This document shows positions 13,027-21,495 of a stretch of DNA of 22,576 nt, one piece after another. The translations under genes were made by a program, and so were the position numbers. The stretch comes from a virus, in IMG/VR virus record IMGVR_UViG_3300012363_000023, positions 1 to 22,576 of that record. One strand, written 5' to 3'. Under the pieces are notes generated by a model. That model searched no databases and was not told the DNA's origin. It was given only the letters and a program-made list of their open reading frames with translations. Position 1 is the first letter of the stretch; each line of letters begins with the position of its first letter.

Positions 13027-14052
13027 ATGGCTTTACTCCCGGGGCAGACCAATTTAAGCGGTATCAGAACCACAGTTCGACAGCGGACGGATAAGGTCAA
13101 TTCTCAGTTCGTCACTGACCCCGAACTGAATGGTTTCATCAACAGTTCGATTCAAGAGTTGTACGACCTCCTAATCGGGGCGTATGGGGAAGATTATTTT
13201 AGTCAGATCCCCCCTTACTTGATTACGACCGACGGGGTCAATGACAAATATAACCTGCCCGATGGTTCTAGTATATATATGTTGCCGTTGCCAGCAGGTG
13301 GCGTTGTTCCCATTAGTACTATTACAAATGCGACACAGTCCGGTACTTTAGTAACCATCACCACGGATACAGTCGCCCATCTTTTGAACGCTGGGCAGTT
13401 GGTTACAATTTCAGGCGTAGGAACTGCCGGATACAATGGTACATTTCCCATCACATCCGTACCGACTGCAACAACTTTGACGTACAACACCACATCGGGG
13501 TTGGCTACGGATACGAGTGGAGGAACGGCAAAGGTGACAGCGACTCCGTTCTACAAGTTGATCGGAGTGGATCATCAGATCGTTGGGGTACCTGGCGCTC
13601 CGAACGGCATCTATGACCGTGTTCAGCGTTTCAAGATGGCAGAGAGGAATCAATACACCTTTCCAATCTGGACGAACCACTGGTACGGGAACATTGTTCT
13701 GAAGTACCATCTACAGAACACTAACCCGGCTCAACTTTGGATCATTCCTCTGCCTCCCGGAGGCAGGACGATTCGAGTGTTGTACGCCCCCCGGTTTGTT
13801 CCCTTGGTTAACGACGTTGACGTGTTCGACGGCATTAACGGCTGGGAAGAGTACGTGGTCGCTGATGTGATGATCAAAGTTCTTCAGAAAGAAGAGTCGG
13901 ACGTGTCTGTACCGGTTGCGATTAAACGAGACCTGTTGGAGCGCATCAAGGACATCGCAGATACGCGAGACATTGGTAGTCCATCAACGGTTGTAGATGT
14001 CTATCGATCTGACTTCCCCGGATTCGGATTTGATCATGGCGCTTGGAAGTGA
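13027..14052 (+). CDS. Head-tail connector/adaptor protein with inserted beta module
   Basis: The 341-residue product begins with an adaptor-type region: VRQRTDKVNSQFVTDPELNG, FINSSIQELYDLLIGAYGED. It ends with LYAPRFVPLVNDVDVFDGIN, GWEEYVVADVMIKVLQKEES and ERIKDIADTRDIGSPSTVVDV. This pattern is familiar from podovirus proteins joining portal and tail. In the form I know, 'Y.LP.dFykLlGVd' runs without a break. Here KYNLPDG (74-80) and PFYKLIGVDHQI (174-185) are separated by about 93 residues, most of which is the beta module (about 95-171). Two PLPxGG loops (86-92 and 241-246) are curious. It is followed directly by the fibre genes. Confidence 0.75.
   Translation: MALLPGQTNLSGIRTTVRQRTDKVNSQFVTDPELNGFINSSIQELYDLLIGAYGEDYFSQIPPYLITTDGVNDKYNLPDGSSIYMLPLPAGGVVPISTITNATQSGTLVTITTDTVAHLLNAGQLVTISGVGTAGYNGTFPITSVPTATTLTYNTTSGLATDTSGGTAKVTATPFYKLIGVDHQIVGVPGAPNGIYDRVQRFKMAERNQYTFPIWTNHWYGNIVLKYHLQNTNPAQLWIIPLPPGGRTIRVLYAPRFVPLVNDVDVFDGINGWEEYVVADVMIKVLQKEESDVSVPVAIKRDLLERIKDIADTRDIGSPSTVVDVYRSDFPGFGFDHGAWK
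13309..13539 (+). repeat. Beta module insertion, copy 3
   Basis: Residues 95-171 of the connector protein: PISTITNATQSGTLVTITTD, AGQLVTISGV, AGYNGTFPITSVPTATTLTY and DTSGGTAKVT. This is the cleanest copy and the closest to copy 1. It falls between YNLPDG and PFYKLIGVD, which would adjoin in a form without it. Confidence 0.65.
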
Positions 14053-14062
14053 GTATTACTAG

Positions 14063-14512
14063 GTGGCTACACGAGACCTCCAGAAGATTCTGGTCGAAAA
14101 GTTGGACGACGTAAATCGCATGCAAGACGCATGGATCGCCGTGCTTCGACCATTCTTGAAGTCTGCACCTGCATCTACGACCTCGTGGATCAATGTCGGT
14201 AGTTCAGGAGCGCCGATGTTCCAGAACAGTTGGGTAAACTTTGATACGACTAGGACTGCTGGATTCAGCAAAGACAGCCTGGGATGGGTCCGGCTTAGAG
14301 GTGTAGTTAAATCTGGAACTGTTAGCTCGACTATTTTTACCCTACCCACAGGATTTAGACCGAAGCGGAGTATGACTTTCGTAGGCGACAGTAACAACGC
14401 GTATCAAACTGTAGGAGTAAATTTGAACGGAAACGTTTTTCAAGGAACCTCGGCCGGAGCCAGTAATGCTTGGCAATTCTTAGATGGGATTCACTTCTTA
14501 GCAGAGAACTAA
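14063..14512 (+). CDS. Tail-fibre/appendage-type protein, 149 aa
   Basis: The product starts at a GTG ten bases after the previous stop, with only a weak ribosome binding site. A helical front (ATRDLQKILVEKLDDVNRMQDAW, seen in parts) leads into a C-terminal beta domain. That domain carries WINVGSSGAPMFQNSWVNFD, FSKDSLGWVRLRGVVKSGTV and FTLPTGFRPKRSM. From memory, 'W..vG..GaP.FqNsWvN' and 'kDslGwV.LRG.ikSGt' is a widespread module at the ends of phage fibre proteins. Here it is a short free-standing protein, followed after three bases by a larger fibre gene. The two may assemble together. Confidence 0.7.
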   Translation: MATRDLQKILVEKLDDVNRMQDAWIAVLRPFLKSAPASTTSWINVGSSGAPMFQNSWVNFDTTRTAGFSKDSLGWVRLRGVVKSGTVSSTIFTLPTGFRPKRSMTFVGDSNNAYQTVGVNLNGNVFQGTSAGASNAWQFLDGIHFLAEN

Positions 14513-14515
14513 ACC

Positions 14516-15688
14516 ATGGCTACACCTTTCATGAGTCTTACGTTGCCCACCGTGTCGATCACAATTGGACCAACGTGGGCAACTCAATTAAACGCAGCGT
14601 TGACGCTGATAGATTCTCATCAACACACGCCGGGTACAGGCCAACTGGTCCCCACCACCGGTTTGAATATCAACGCAGATCTCACTTTCAGTAACTTCAA
14701 CGCCACTACGCTACGAACCACTCGGTACTTCAACCAATCTGCGCCACTAGCGTTACCTACTGACATTAACTGCTTGTTTGTTTCAGGTGGAGAACTTTGG
14801 TTCAACAATCAAGCCGGCGTGCCTTTACAGTTGACCTCGAACGGCTCTCTCAGTGTTGGGTCTATCGGTGGAATCACAGGTCTTGGTGGAACGTCTGCGG
14901 CCCTAAACTATACGTCGGGAACAGGAACGTTCGTCTTTACTCAGAATCCGAGTCAGGCTGCGAACATCGATGCAGGGAATGTAATCATTCACAATCCGAT
15001 CGGAACGGGCAATCCGGGAGTGACTCTGTCTGTGGGGGCACTGAGCGGATCGTACGTATTGACTCTCGCAAGTGCATTACCTGGATCCACATCATTCTTG
15101 ACATCTACGGCCACGGGTCAACTTGGGTATATCGCCACGCTTGGTACGCTAACTACAGCGAATCTGTCGGCTAGCGCAGCAATCAAAGGAACGCAGTTGG
15201 CATCCAATGCCACAATCCTTGGAACTCAATTAACCAATCAGACGATCACAGCCACACAGATTGCCAATGCTACGATCACTCGGACCCAAGAAGCAGCGGT
15301 CGGTCAACAGCTTTCAGGCGGAAGTGGCGCGTTTACCAGTACAGCCGGCGGGGGCTTTCAGACTGTGGTTTCCGTAGGTCTTACTACAATAGGTCGTCCG
15401 GTTATCGTAAGTGTACAGCCCGACACATCGACGGGTGCGGCCTTTGTGCAACCGAATGGAACTACTCAACAAGTGCTGTTACGGATTACTCGAGACGCCA
15501 CAGAGGTGGCTAGATGGGCGTGGACTCCAACATCCACTGTAGTAGCTCAACCCGGTATCAGTATGCCAATGATGATCCTAGATCCCATTGGATCTGGAGG
15601 GCATACATGGAATCTTCAAGTTGCTTCTAATCCAGATAACTCAACGATAACGGTAAATAATTATCTAATTGCTGTCTACGAGCTGTAA
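14516..15688 (+). CDS. Tail fibre protein
   Basis: The 390-residue product opens with TIGPTWATQLNAALTLIDSH, QHTPGTGQLVPTTGLNINAD and a CLFVSGGELWFNN stretch. In my memory this is the attachment-side start of fibres in short-tailed phages of environmental origin. A glycine-rich beta middle, four ten-residue repeats (about 220-259) and a compact beta C-terminal domain follow. The C-terminal domain is the likely receptor-binding part, and the protein probably forms a trimer. There is no chaperone gene next to it. The ATG at 14516 lies three bases after the previous stop. Confidence 0.75.
   Translation: MATPFMSLTLPTVSITIGPTWATQLNAALTLIDSHQHTPGTGQLVPTTGLNINADLTFSNFNATTLRTTRYFNQSAPLALPTDINCLFVSGGELWFNNQAGVPLQLTSNGSLSVGSIGGITGLGGTSAALNYTSGTGTFVFTQNPSQAANIDAGNVIIHNPIGTGNPGVTLSVGALSGSYVLTLASALPGSTSFLTSTATGQLGYIATLGTLTTANLSASAAIKGTQLASNATILGTQLTNQTITATQIANATITRTQEAAVGQQLSGGSGAFTSTAGGGFQTVVSVGLTTIGRPVIVSVQPDTSTGAAFVQPNGTTQQVLLRITRDATEVARWAWTPTSTVVAQPGISMPMMILDPIGSGGHTWNLQVASNPDNSTITVNNYLIAVYEL
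15173..15295 (+). repeat. Ten-residue coding repeats in tail fibre
   Basis: Four tandem units near residues 220-259 share I-x-x-TQ spacing: SAAIKGTQLA, NATILGTQLT, NQTITATQIA and NATITRTQEA. They would build a short triple-beta-helix shaft. The repeat number in relatives could set fibre length. Confidence 0.6.
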
Positions 15689-15700
15689 AGGCGAGCGATC

Positions 15701-18700
15701 GTGGCTCTTGCTACCAACGTTTTCAGCGTTCAGCTTCGACGCGGTCTAGATACTAAGACTGATTCGAAGCTGGTCATTGCGGGGAAGCTCTTACTCCTCG
15801 AGAATGGCGTATTCTCTCGTCCAGGTGTGATTACGAAGCGCCCGGGCTATCAGTTGTTGTCAAATACGCTCCAAGTTCCTTTGTCTGTCCATCAGACGAT
15901 TTTGACATCTGGTCAAGGGCTGTTCACATTCAATTCAGAGTTGTTAGAGGCAAACTCGACTACTCTTTTTAGCTATAATGGACTGACACAAACTTGGTTA
16001 AGCAAGGGGGCGCTGTATAGCACATACGTAACTCAGAAGGCAATCACCCGGAACACGCTCCAGCAGACACAGCAGGACAGTACGACGCATCCAGCTGGCA
16101 TCGAAGTCTATGCCTACGAAGATTCAGGCGGTGGGGTCCGGTATTCGATCGTAGATAAGATCACTGGACAGCAGATCATCAACAACGTTCTCGTTAACGC
16201 GAACGCGGTTAAGCCTAAAGTTCTCAGTTTAGGCGTCAATGTGCTGATCTTGTACTACAACAGCAGTGACACCAAGCTTTACATGGCTGTCGTTCCAAGC
16301 ACATCCCCAACGACAGCGTTGTCTCCGGTAGCGTTGACAAACACCGGAGTATCAAACAGCGCAGTTAATACGACTAACCCTAATTATGATGCGACTGTGT
16401 CTGGAACAAGTCTATATGTAGCCTTCAATACGACGAACAGCACAACTACAATCTTCAAGATGGCAGCTGGAGCTCCCACAGTTGTCACGAACCAAGTCTC
16501 GACCGCTTTTGACAACGGAGCTCCGCTGGCTTTAACACTCTTCGCTGATGTTAATGGAGGCGGTGTTGTGTGGGCAGGGGCAGACACCGCTGCTGTGCGG
16601 ATGCGGATCTGGAATTCATCGCTACAGATTCAGACGCTGATCTCTGTTGAAACGATTGGGAACGTGGCCTTATTGACAGGAATCACACAGCCTACACCTG
16701 CGCGGTTAACTCTGTTCTACACAGTGTCTGCTGCTCAGACGTACAACTACTTTACGAAGCAAGCGCAGTTTACGCAGATTCTTGGTCCTCCCGGCATATT
16801 ACTGTGGATCGGCGGATCGTTCATGCCATACACGAGTCCGGGATACCTCGTCGATTCGGGATTTCCAAAGGTCTTCTTCAGAAGCCTTGCACTTGCAGGC
16901 AAAGCGTTCTTGTACCAAAACTTGCCATATATTCCTCTGATTTATCAGAGTCCACTTCAGCCGACCTACTTTCTCGCTGATACTAACGGCAACTTCGCTG
17001 GAAAGATCCTGTCTGGTCTCGGCGGTGAGGTTCCAACCCGAAGCAGTCTCGGGGCTTCTCTGCTTCCAGAAAGCAACCAAGTTTCTACTAGCTTGTTTCA
17101 GTTCTCTTTCCTTGCGAAGAGTACACTAGCAACTCAGAACGGCACATTGTTGACTCGGTCCGGCGTGCAGTCAACCACCATGAATTTTTTTGACCCGCTG
17201 AATAGCTATCTTCGATTACAAGCAGGATCAACGCTCCTCTTATCTGGAGGAGTTCCTTCCATTTACGACGGTGTAAGCATGGTGGAACAGAACTTCTTGA
17301 TCTATCCTGAACCAGTCACTGCTACAACTAGCGCATCTGGTGGGACCATCCTTCCAGGAACGTATCAATACATCGCAATCTACACCTGGCCAGACGGCCA
17401 AGGAGTTCTACATCGTTCTACCCCGTCTATAGCTACTACGAATCTTACAACCTCCGGATCTACGAGTTCAAATACGATAACAATTCCCACTCTTCGAGCG
17501 ACTGCAAAGCTTGGAGCTAGGACTCCGGTCAATGTTGAGGTCTATCGGAATGCAGGTGAGACCGGAGGCACAGTCTTCTATCAAGTAACATCAGTCATCG
17601 CGCCGCTTCAGAATAGCGTGACGGTTGATACTGTCCAATTCGTAGACACGCTGCCAGATTCGAGCATCATAGGGAATAACACATTGTATACGACTGGCGG
17701 GACCGTCCCAGACGGTCCTCCGAATCCGTTTAGCAGTATGACGATCCATCGGAATCGTGTATGGGCGCTGGACAGCAGTAATCCCTTACAGCTATGGTTC
17801 AGCAAGCCAATTATTCCTGGCGCTACACCGGTCGAATTCTCTCCATTCTTTACGCTGAACATAGACTCGAAGGGGGGACAGGCATTTGCGATCGCGTCTT
17901 TGGACGAGAAGCTGATCATCTTTCGGTCAAACTCTATTGGATTTACATATGGAGACGGTCCTGACAATACAGGGAATGGTTCATTTGCGGACGTGATTCC
18001 GATCGTTGGTGCGGATACTGGTACCAGCAACCCCAGAAGTGTGGTCTTAGTGCCTCGAGGATTGATGTTTGATTCTCCGAAGGGAAAGTATCTTCTGACC
18101 CGGGGCTTGACACTGGAATATGTTGGAGCAGATGTGGAAGCGTTCAATGGGATTCCGGTTACTAGCGCTCAGCTCGTTCCGAATACCAACCAAGTTCGTT
18201 TCGCCTTGAACAATGGTACAGTATTGATGTTCGACTACTTCGTCAATGAGTGGTCTGTGCACACAAATGTGAATAGCGTGGACAGTACTCTCTTCCAGAA
18301 TTTGTATACATTCCTACGGAACGATGGGGCAGTCCTCCAAGAAACGCCTGGACTATTCTTAGATGCTGGACGGCCAATCAAACTTCGGCTGACGACCAGT
18401 TGGCTCCAATTCGCGGGTCTGCAAGGATTTACGCGTGTTCGGAAAATTTACGTCCTTGGTGAGCAAAGCGCACCTCATACGATGCAGTTGAGTCTAGCTT
18501 ACAACTTTGATCCTGCCGTGATCCAGAGCGCGATTGTCACCCCTGCTTCTCCAGTGACTTATGGAAATGACGGAACATACGGAACTGGTACTCCTTATGG
18601 AGATGGCTTCCCATTGTATCAATTCAGAATCGATCCGACACAACAGTTGTGTGAGGCAATCCAGTTATCGATCGAGGACATCAATGACTCAGGTAGCCTG

Positions 18701-18775
18701 TCTCTAGCAGCGATCTTGTTAGAAGTGGGATTGAAAGGGCGCGGCTTCAAACTACCGGCTACAGCACAGACGTAG
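15701..18775 (+). CDS. Large tail protein (tubular/nozzle-type)
   Basis: The 1024-residue product begins at a GTG with aaaggcgag upstream. The N-terminus holds QLRRGLDTKTDSKLVIAGKL, LLLENGVFSRPGVITKRPGY, a pattern I recall from large tail proteins of short-tailed phages. The rest is strand-rich throughout, with segments such as WTRP-like WPDGQGVLHRSTP, MTIHRNRVWALDSSNPLQLW, SKPIIPG and RSNSIGFTYGDGPDNTGNG, which suit a propeller- or sandwich-rich nozzle. It follows the fibre genes and precedes the internal proteins. I would place it as a tail tube/nozzle component analogous to T7 tubular protein B by role. A stretch near 18546-18610 carries GNDGTYGTGTPYGDG. Confidence 0.65.
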   Translation: MALATNVFSVQLRRGLDTKTDSKLVIAGKLLLLENGVFSRPGVITKRPGYQLLSNTLQVPLSVHQTILTSGQGLFTFNSELLEANSTTLFSYNGLTQTWLSKGALYSTYVTQKAITRNTLQQTQQDSTTHPAGIEVYAYEDSGGGVRYSIVDKITGQQIINNVLVNANAVKPKVLSLGVNVLILYYNSSDTKLYMAVVPSTSPTTALSPVALTNTGVSNSAVNTTNPNYDATVSGTSLYVAFNTTNSTTTIFKMAAGAPTVVTNQVSTAFDNGAPLALTLFADVNGGGVVWAGADTAAVRMRIWNSSLQIQTLISVETIGNVALLTGITQPTPARLTLFYTVSAAQTYNYFTKQAQFTQILGPPGILLWIGGSFMPYTSPGYLVDSGFPKVFFRSLALAGKAFLYQNLPYIPLIYQSPLQPTYFLADTNGNFAGKILSGLGGEVPTRSSLGASLLPESNQVSTSLFQFSFLAKSTLATQNGTLLTRSGVQSTTMNFFDPLNSYLRLQAGSTLLLSGGVPSIYDGVSMVEQNFLIYPEPVTATTSASGGTILPGTYQYIAIYTWPDGQGVLHRSTPSIATTNLTTSGSTSSNTITIPTLRATAKLGARTPVNVEVYRNAGETGGTVFYQVTSVIAPLQNSVTVDTVQFVDTLPDSSIIGNNTLYTTGGTVPDGPPNPFSSMTIHRNRVWALDSSNPLQLWFSKPIIPGATPVEFSPFFTLNIDSKGGQAFAIASLDEKLIIFRSNSIGFTYGDGPDNTGNGSFADVIPIVGADTGTSNPRSVVLVPRGLMFDSPKGKYLLTRGLTLEYVGADVEAFNGIPVTSAQLVPNTNQVRFALNNGTVLMFDYFVNEWSVHTNVNSVDSTLFQNLYTFLRNDGAVLQETPGLFLDAGRPIKLRLTTSWLQFAGLQGFTRVRKIYVLGEQSAPHTMQLSLAYNFDPAVIQSAIVTPASPVTYGNDGTYGTGTPYGDGFPLYQFRIDPTQQLCEAIQLSIEDINDSGSLSLAAILLEVGLKGRGFKLPATAQT

Positions 18776-18785
18776 GCCGTCTAAA
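18772..18785 (+). repeat. Junction motif GTAGGCCGTCTAAA, copy 2
   Basis: This 14-base copy is identical to the one at 12998-13011 and again spans the stop codon (TAG) of the gene before it. AGAGGA (18785-18790) follows, then the next ATG at 18794. Confidence 0.4.
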
Positions 18786-18793
18786 GAGGATAT

Positions 18794-19972
18794 ATGGCAG
18801 GGGCAATTGGCAGTACATTAGGGGGGGCAGGAACTGGGGCGGCGATCGGTAGTGTTATTCCGGGAATTGGGACCGCGATCGGCGGCGTGATCGGCGGTGT
18901 TGGGGGCTTACTTAGTAGTTTGCTCGGAGGGAATGACAAGTACTCAAACTATGAACAGGCGATCGAGCGCGGTAAGACATTGGCTCCACAAAGTGGATTC
19001 CACACCACTCCATTAGATGAGGAATCATACCGGAAACTGATTGCCGCTCTACAGCACCAAGCCGCGACAGGGGGAGCTCAGGCCGGAGAATCCCGTGAAG
19101 AACAGATGCAGTTCGTCAAGGCTTTGCAAGATCAAGCGGCAGGTCGTGGACAATCCCTTGCTCAATTACAGCTTACACAAGCCGCGGATGAGGCAACGAA
19201 ACGTTCCGCAGGACAAATCGGCAGTACTACGGGAATCAATCCGACGCTCCAGGCACGACTGATTGCGGAGAATAATGCGGCTACTCAGCTTGGCTTGGCT
19301 GGTCAATCCGGACGTTTGCGAATGGAAGAACAGTTCGGAACCCAAGGATTACTAAATCAAGCATTAGCGTCCGCCCGCAGGGGTGATCTAGAAACAGAAC
19401 AGGCTGCACTGACAGGCGTTGGTACAGCTGGTCAACTTGCGGGATCTGAGCAACAAAGAGTTTTAGCACAACAGGGACTAGAGCAACAGGTCGCGGCAGG
19501 TAACCAGCAAGCCCAGCTTGATGCTGCGCATTTGAATGCTCAGATGCAAGAATCTAATGCGGGTCGAGCTACAGCCCAATCTAATATACGAACAGGGGGT
19601 CTAGTTAGTGGGCTTGGATCAGCTGCTGCAATGATTCCTGGAATGTTCGGCGGAGGTGGGGGCGGATCAACTTCGACACAGACAAGTTTTAATGATCAAG
19701 GGATTGCGCATGGTGGGATGATTCAAGGTCACGATTCAGAAGAGTATGACACCGTCAATGCGAAGCTTTCTCCAGGAGAGATTGTACTCCCTCGGTCTGT
19801 TACTCAAAAAGGGGACGCTCCGGATCGAGCTGCTCAGTTCGTTGCTGAGATCCAGAAGCGAGCGCGAGGCGGTAAAGTAGATGGGAAGTCTGCTGCTAAA
19901 GAACCGAACTATGGTCCTGTCTTGGCAAAGCTGAAACGAATCAAATTGGAACTCGCAGCGCTGGGAGTCTAG
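18794..19972 (+). CDS. Glycine-rich internal virion/ejection protein
   Basis: The 392-residue product opens with a glycine-zipper-like hydrophobic stretch at about 9-45 (GGAGTGAAIGSVIPGIGTAI, GGVIGGVGGLLSSLL) that could enter a membrane. A long Q/A-rich helical middle follows, then a Gly-rich linker at 284-291. The C-terminus has GGMIQGHDSEEYDTVNAKLSPGE and IVLPRSV at 326-336. The 'D.v.a.LSPGEivLPrsV' motif is familiar from phage internal or injected proteins and tape-like proteins. AGAGGA at 18785-18790 is the ribosome binding site. The role in DNA ejection is inferred from position and architecture. Confidence 0.65.
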   Translation: MAGAIGSTLGGAGTGAAIGSVIPGIGTAIGGVIGGVGGLLSSLLGGNDKYSNYEQAIERGKTLAPQSGFHTTPLDEESYRKLIAALQHQAATGGAQAGESREEQMQFVKALQDQAAGRGQSLAQLQLTQAADEATKRSAGQIGSTTGINPTLQARLIAENNAATQLGLAGQSGRLRMEEQFGTQGLLNQALASARRGDLETEQAALTGVGTAGQLAGSEQQRVLAQQGLEQQVAAGNQQAQLDAAHLNAQMQESNAGRATAQSNIRTGGLVSGLGSAAAMIPGMFGGGGGGSTSTQTSFNDQGIAHGGMIQGHDSEEYDTVNAKLSPGEIVLPRSVTQKGDAPDRAAQFVAEIQKRARGGKVDGKSAAKEPNYGPVLAKLKRIKLELAALGV

Positions 19973-19973
19973 G

Positions 19974-21491
19974 ATGGCGAAGGCAAAAAAGGACTACAAA
20001 GTCAAAGAACATCCAGACCATTACGAGGTCGATGACGGTAAGGGACCATTCAAGATCGCGAAACACACTATTCCGGGCGAGCTTCACGTCCATATTCGTA
20101 AGATGGCAAGCGGGGGGGATGTTGAGGTCGATCCCTCTACGGGAGCGCCAACGGCAGAAAGTTCTGGAGTATCTTCTACAATTAGTCGTTTAGGCGAAAA
20201 AGTCTTCGGCCGAGCACTCCCAACACCAGAACCCTCGGGAGCAACCGGGTCCTTTAAAATGCCAGAAGGGCCACAAGTTCCTGAGGGAAGTGTTCAAACA
20301 CCTTCGGGAACTGTAACGCCCGGGCAAGGTGCCAGTCAGACTCCGAAACCACAACCAAAGGAGGGTGGCGAGGGGGGGGCTACTAAAGAGTATGAGAAAG
20401 CAGAGAAGGGGCAGGAAGCAGCTCTCCAAGCACAAGCCGCTCTAGCGACCAAACAGGGTGCAGTTCAAGCTGTTCTCCAGCATCAATCCCTTGAGGCCCA
20501 GGATGCATTCAATAAGTCTGAAGATGCAAAGGAGGCATCCCATCAAGCTGAATTGGCCCAATCTATCCGGGATTTTAAAGAGGGGAAGATCAATCCTAAT
20601 CAGCTTTGGGAGCAGTCTGACTTCGGCTCGAAGGCATCGGCTTTGATCGGGATTGTGCTGGGTGGGATTGGGGCGGCTTATACTGGAGGACCCAATCAAG
20701 CTTTAGGGGTTGTTCAGAAGCAGATCGATCGGAATATTGATGCTCAAGTCAAGAATAAACAGAACCAGGAGTCGATGATCAACGTGTTGATGCGCCAAGG
20801 CTATGACATGCGTCAAGCTCGTGGCGTAGCTGAAGCACGAATGAAGGATCGGTTAGCAGGACAGATGGAAGCTTCTGCATCTGATTTCTTGGGAGAGAAA
20901 GCTCAAGCCAACGCTCAGACAACGATCGCAGCTTTGCGCGCAGATTCTGTCCAAATCAAACAGAAGATGCGTGCGGAGGGGTTGGACTCTACTCTCAAAG
21001 GCCTTCAAATTCAGAGTGCTCGCTTTGGAATTCAGAATCAAGAGTTTCAACGCGTTGCTACCGCTCAATTGCTATCAGGCAAGCCTGTAGACCCGTACTT
21101 GATGTCTTACTTGTCTCCCGAGATGCAAAAGAGATTCGGTCCGAATGCTGAAGAAGTCGGTGCACATGAAGCGTTAGGTGCTGCCGCTGCTGCAGACATC
21201 CATCCCCTTTTGGCCAAGGTGCCATTCACTGCTTCAAAGGCAGAACGGGAAGCACATGCTGGTAATGTAGCTGCTCGCTATCTCAAGATGCAGGGACAGG
21301 ATCCGTCGAAGAGGAATCCGATGTGGGAAGTGTTGCACAACGTGGGTTTAGACCTGAGTTCGCCGATCCAAGAAAAGAAGAACAAGGCAACTGCTTTCTT
21401 CATGGACCTAGAAAGACAGAATAAGCAGAAACGAGCACTGGGCTACGGCTCAACGCCCTCTCCCACGCAATCCGTAGAATCGGAGTCGTAG
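19974..21491 (+). CDS. Internal virion/ejection protein, 505 aa
   Basis: The start lies one base after the previous stop, so translation is probably coupled. The product has a small basic front domain (KDYKVKEHPDHYEVDDGKGP and FKIAKHTIPGELHVHIRKMA). A Pro/Gly-rich linker (about 80-135) follows, then a helical region and one hydrophobic segment at 221-238 (ASALIGIVLGGIGAAYTGG) just before NQALGVVQKQIDRNIDAQ. The last pattern, hydrophobic glycine helix then 'a..vi...id.ni.aQ', is one I associate with phage internal proteins. Long charged helices make up the rest. It would be packaged in the head or tail and act during genome ejection. Confidence 0.6.
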   Translation: MAKAKKDYKVKEHPDHYEVDDGKGPFKIAKHTIPGELHVHIRKMASGGDVEVDPSTGAPTAESSGVSSTISRLGEKVFGRALPTPEPSGATGSFKMPEGPQVPEGSVQTPSGTVTPGQGASQTPKPQPKEGGEGGATKEYEKAEKGQEAALQAQAALATKQGAVQAVLQHQSLEAQDAFNKSEDAKEASHQAELAQSIRDFKEGKINPNQLWEQSDFGSKASALIGIVLGGIGAAYTGGPNQALGVVQKQIDRNIDAQVKNKQNQESMINVLMRQGYDMRQARGVAEARMKDRLAGQMEASASDFLGEKAQANAQTTIAALRADSVQIKQKMRAEGLDSTLKGLQIQSARFGIQNQEFQRVATAQLLSGKPVDPYLMSYLSPEMQKRFGPNAEEVGAHEALGAAAAADIHPLLAKVPFTASKAEREAHAGNVAARYLKMQGQDPSKRNPMWEVLHNVGLDLSSPIQEKKNKATAFFMDLERQNKQKRALGYGSTPSPTQSVESES

Positions 21492-21495
21492 CTTC

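Noticed and set aside
14470-14694. 74-residue + strand frame across the 14512/14516 junction
   Set aside because: It overlaps two good fibre genes in another frame and has no support of its own.
14516-15688. Diversity-generating retroelement target in the fibre gene
   Set aside because: No reverse transcriptase or template repeat is seen in the window, and the C-terminus has no run of AAC/AAT-biased codons typical of a variable repeat.
12998-18785. CRISPR-like array from the repeated 14-mers
   Set aside because: There are only two copies, 5.8 kb apart, with no regular spacing.
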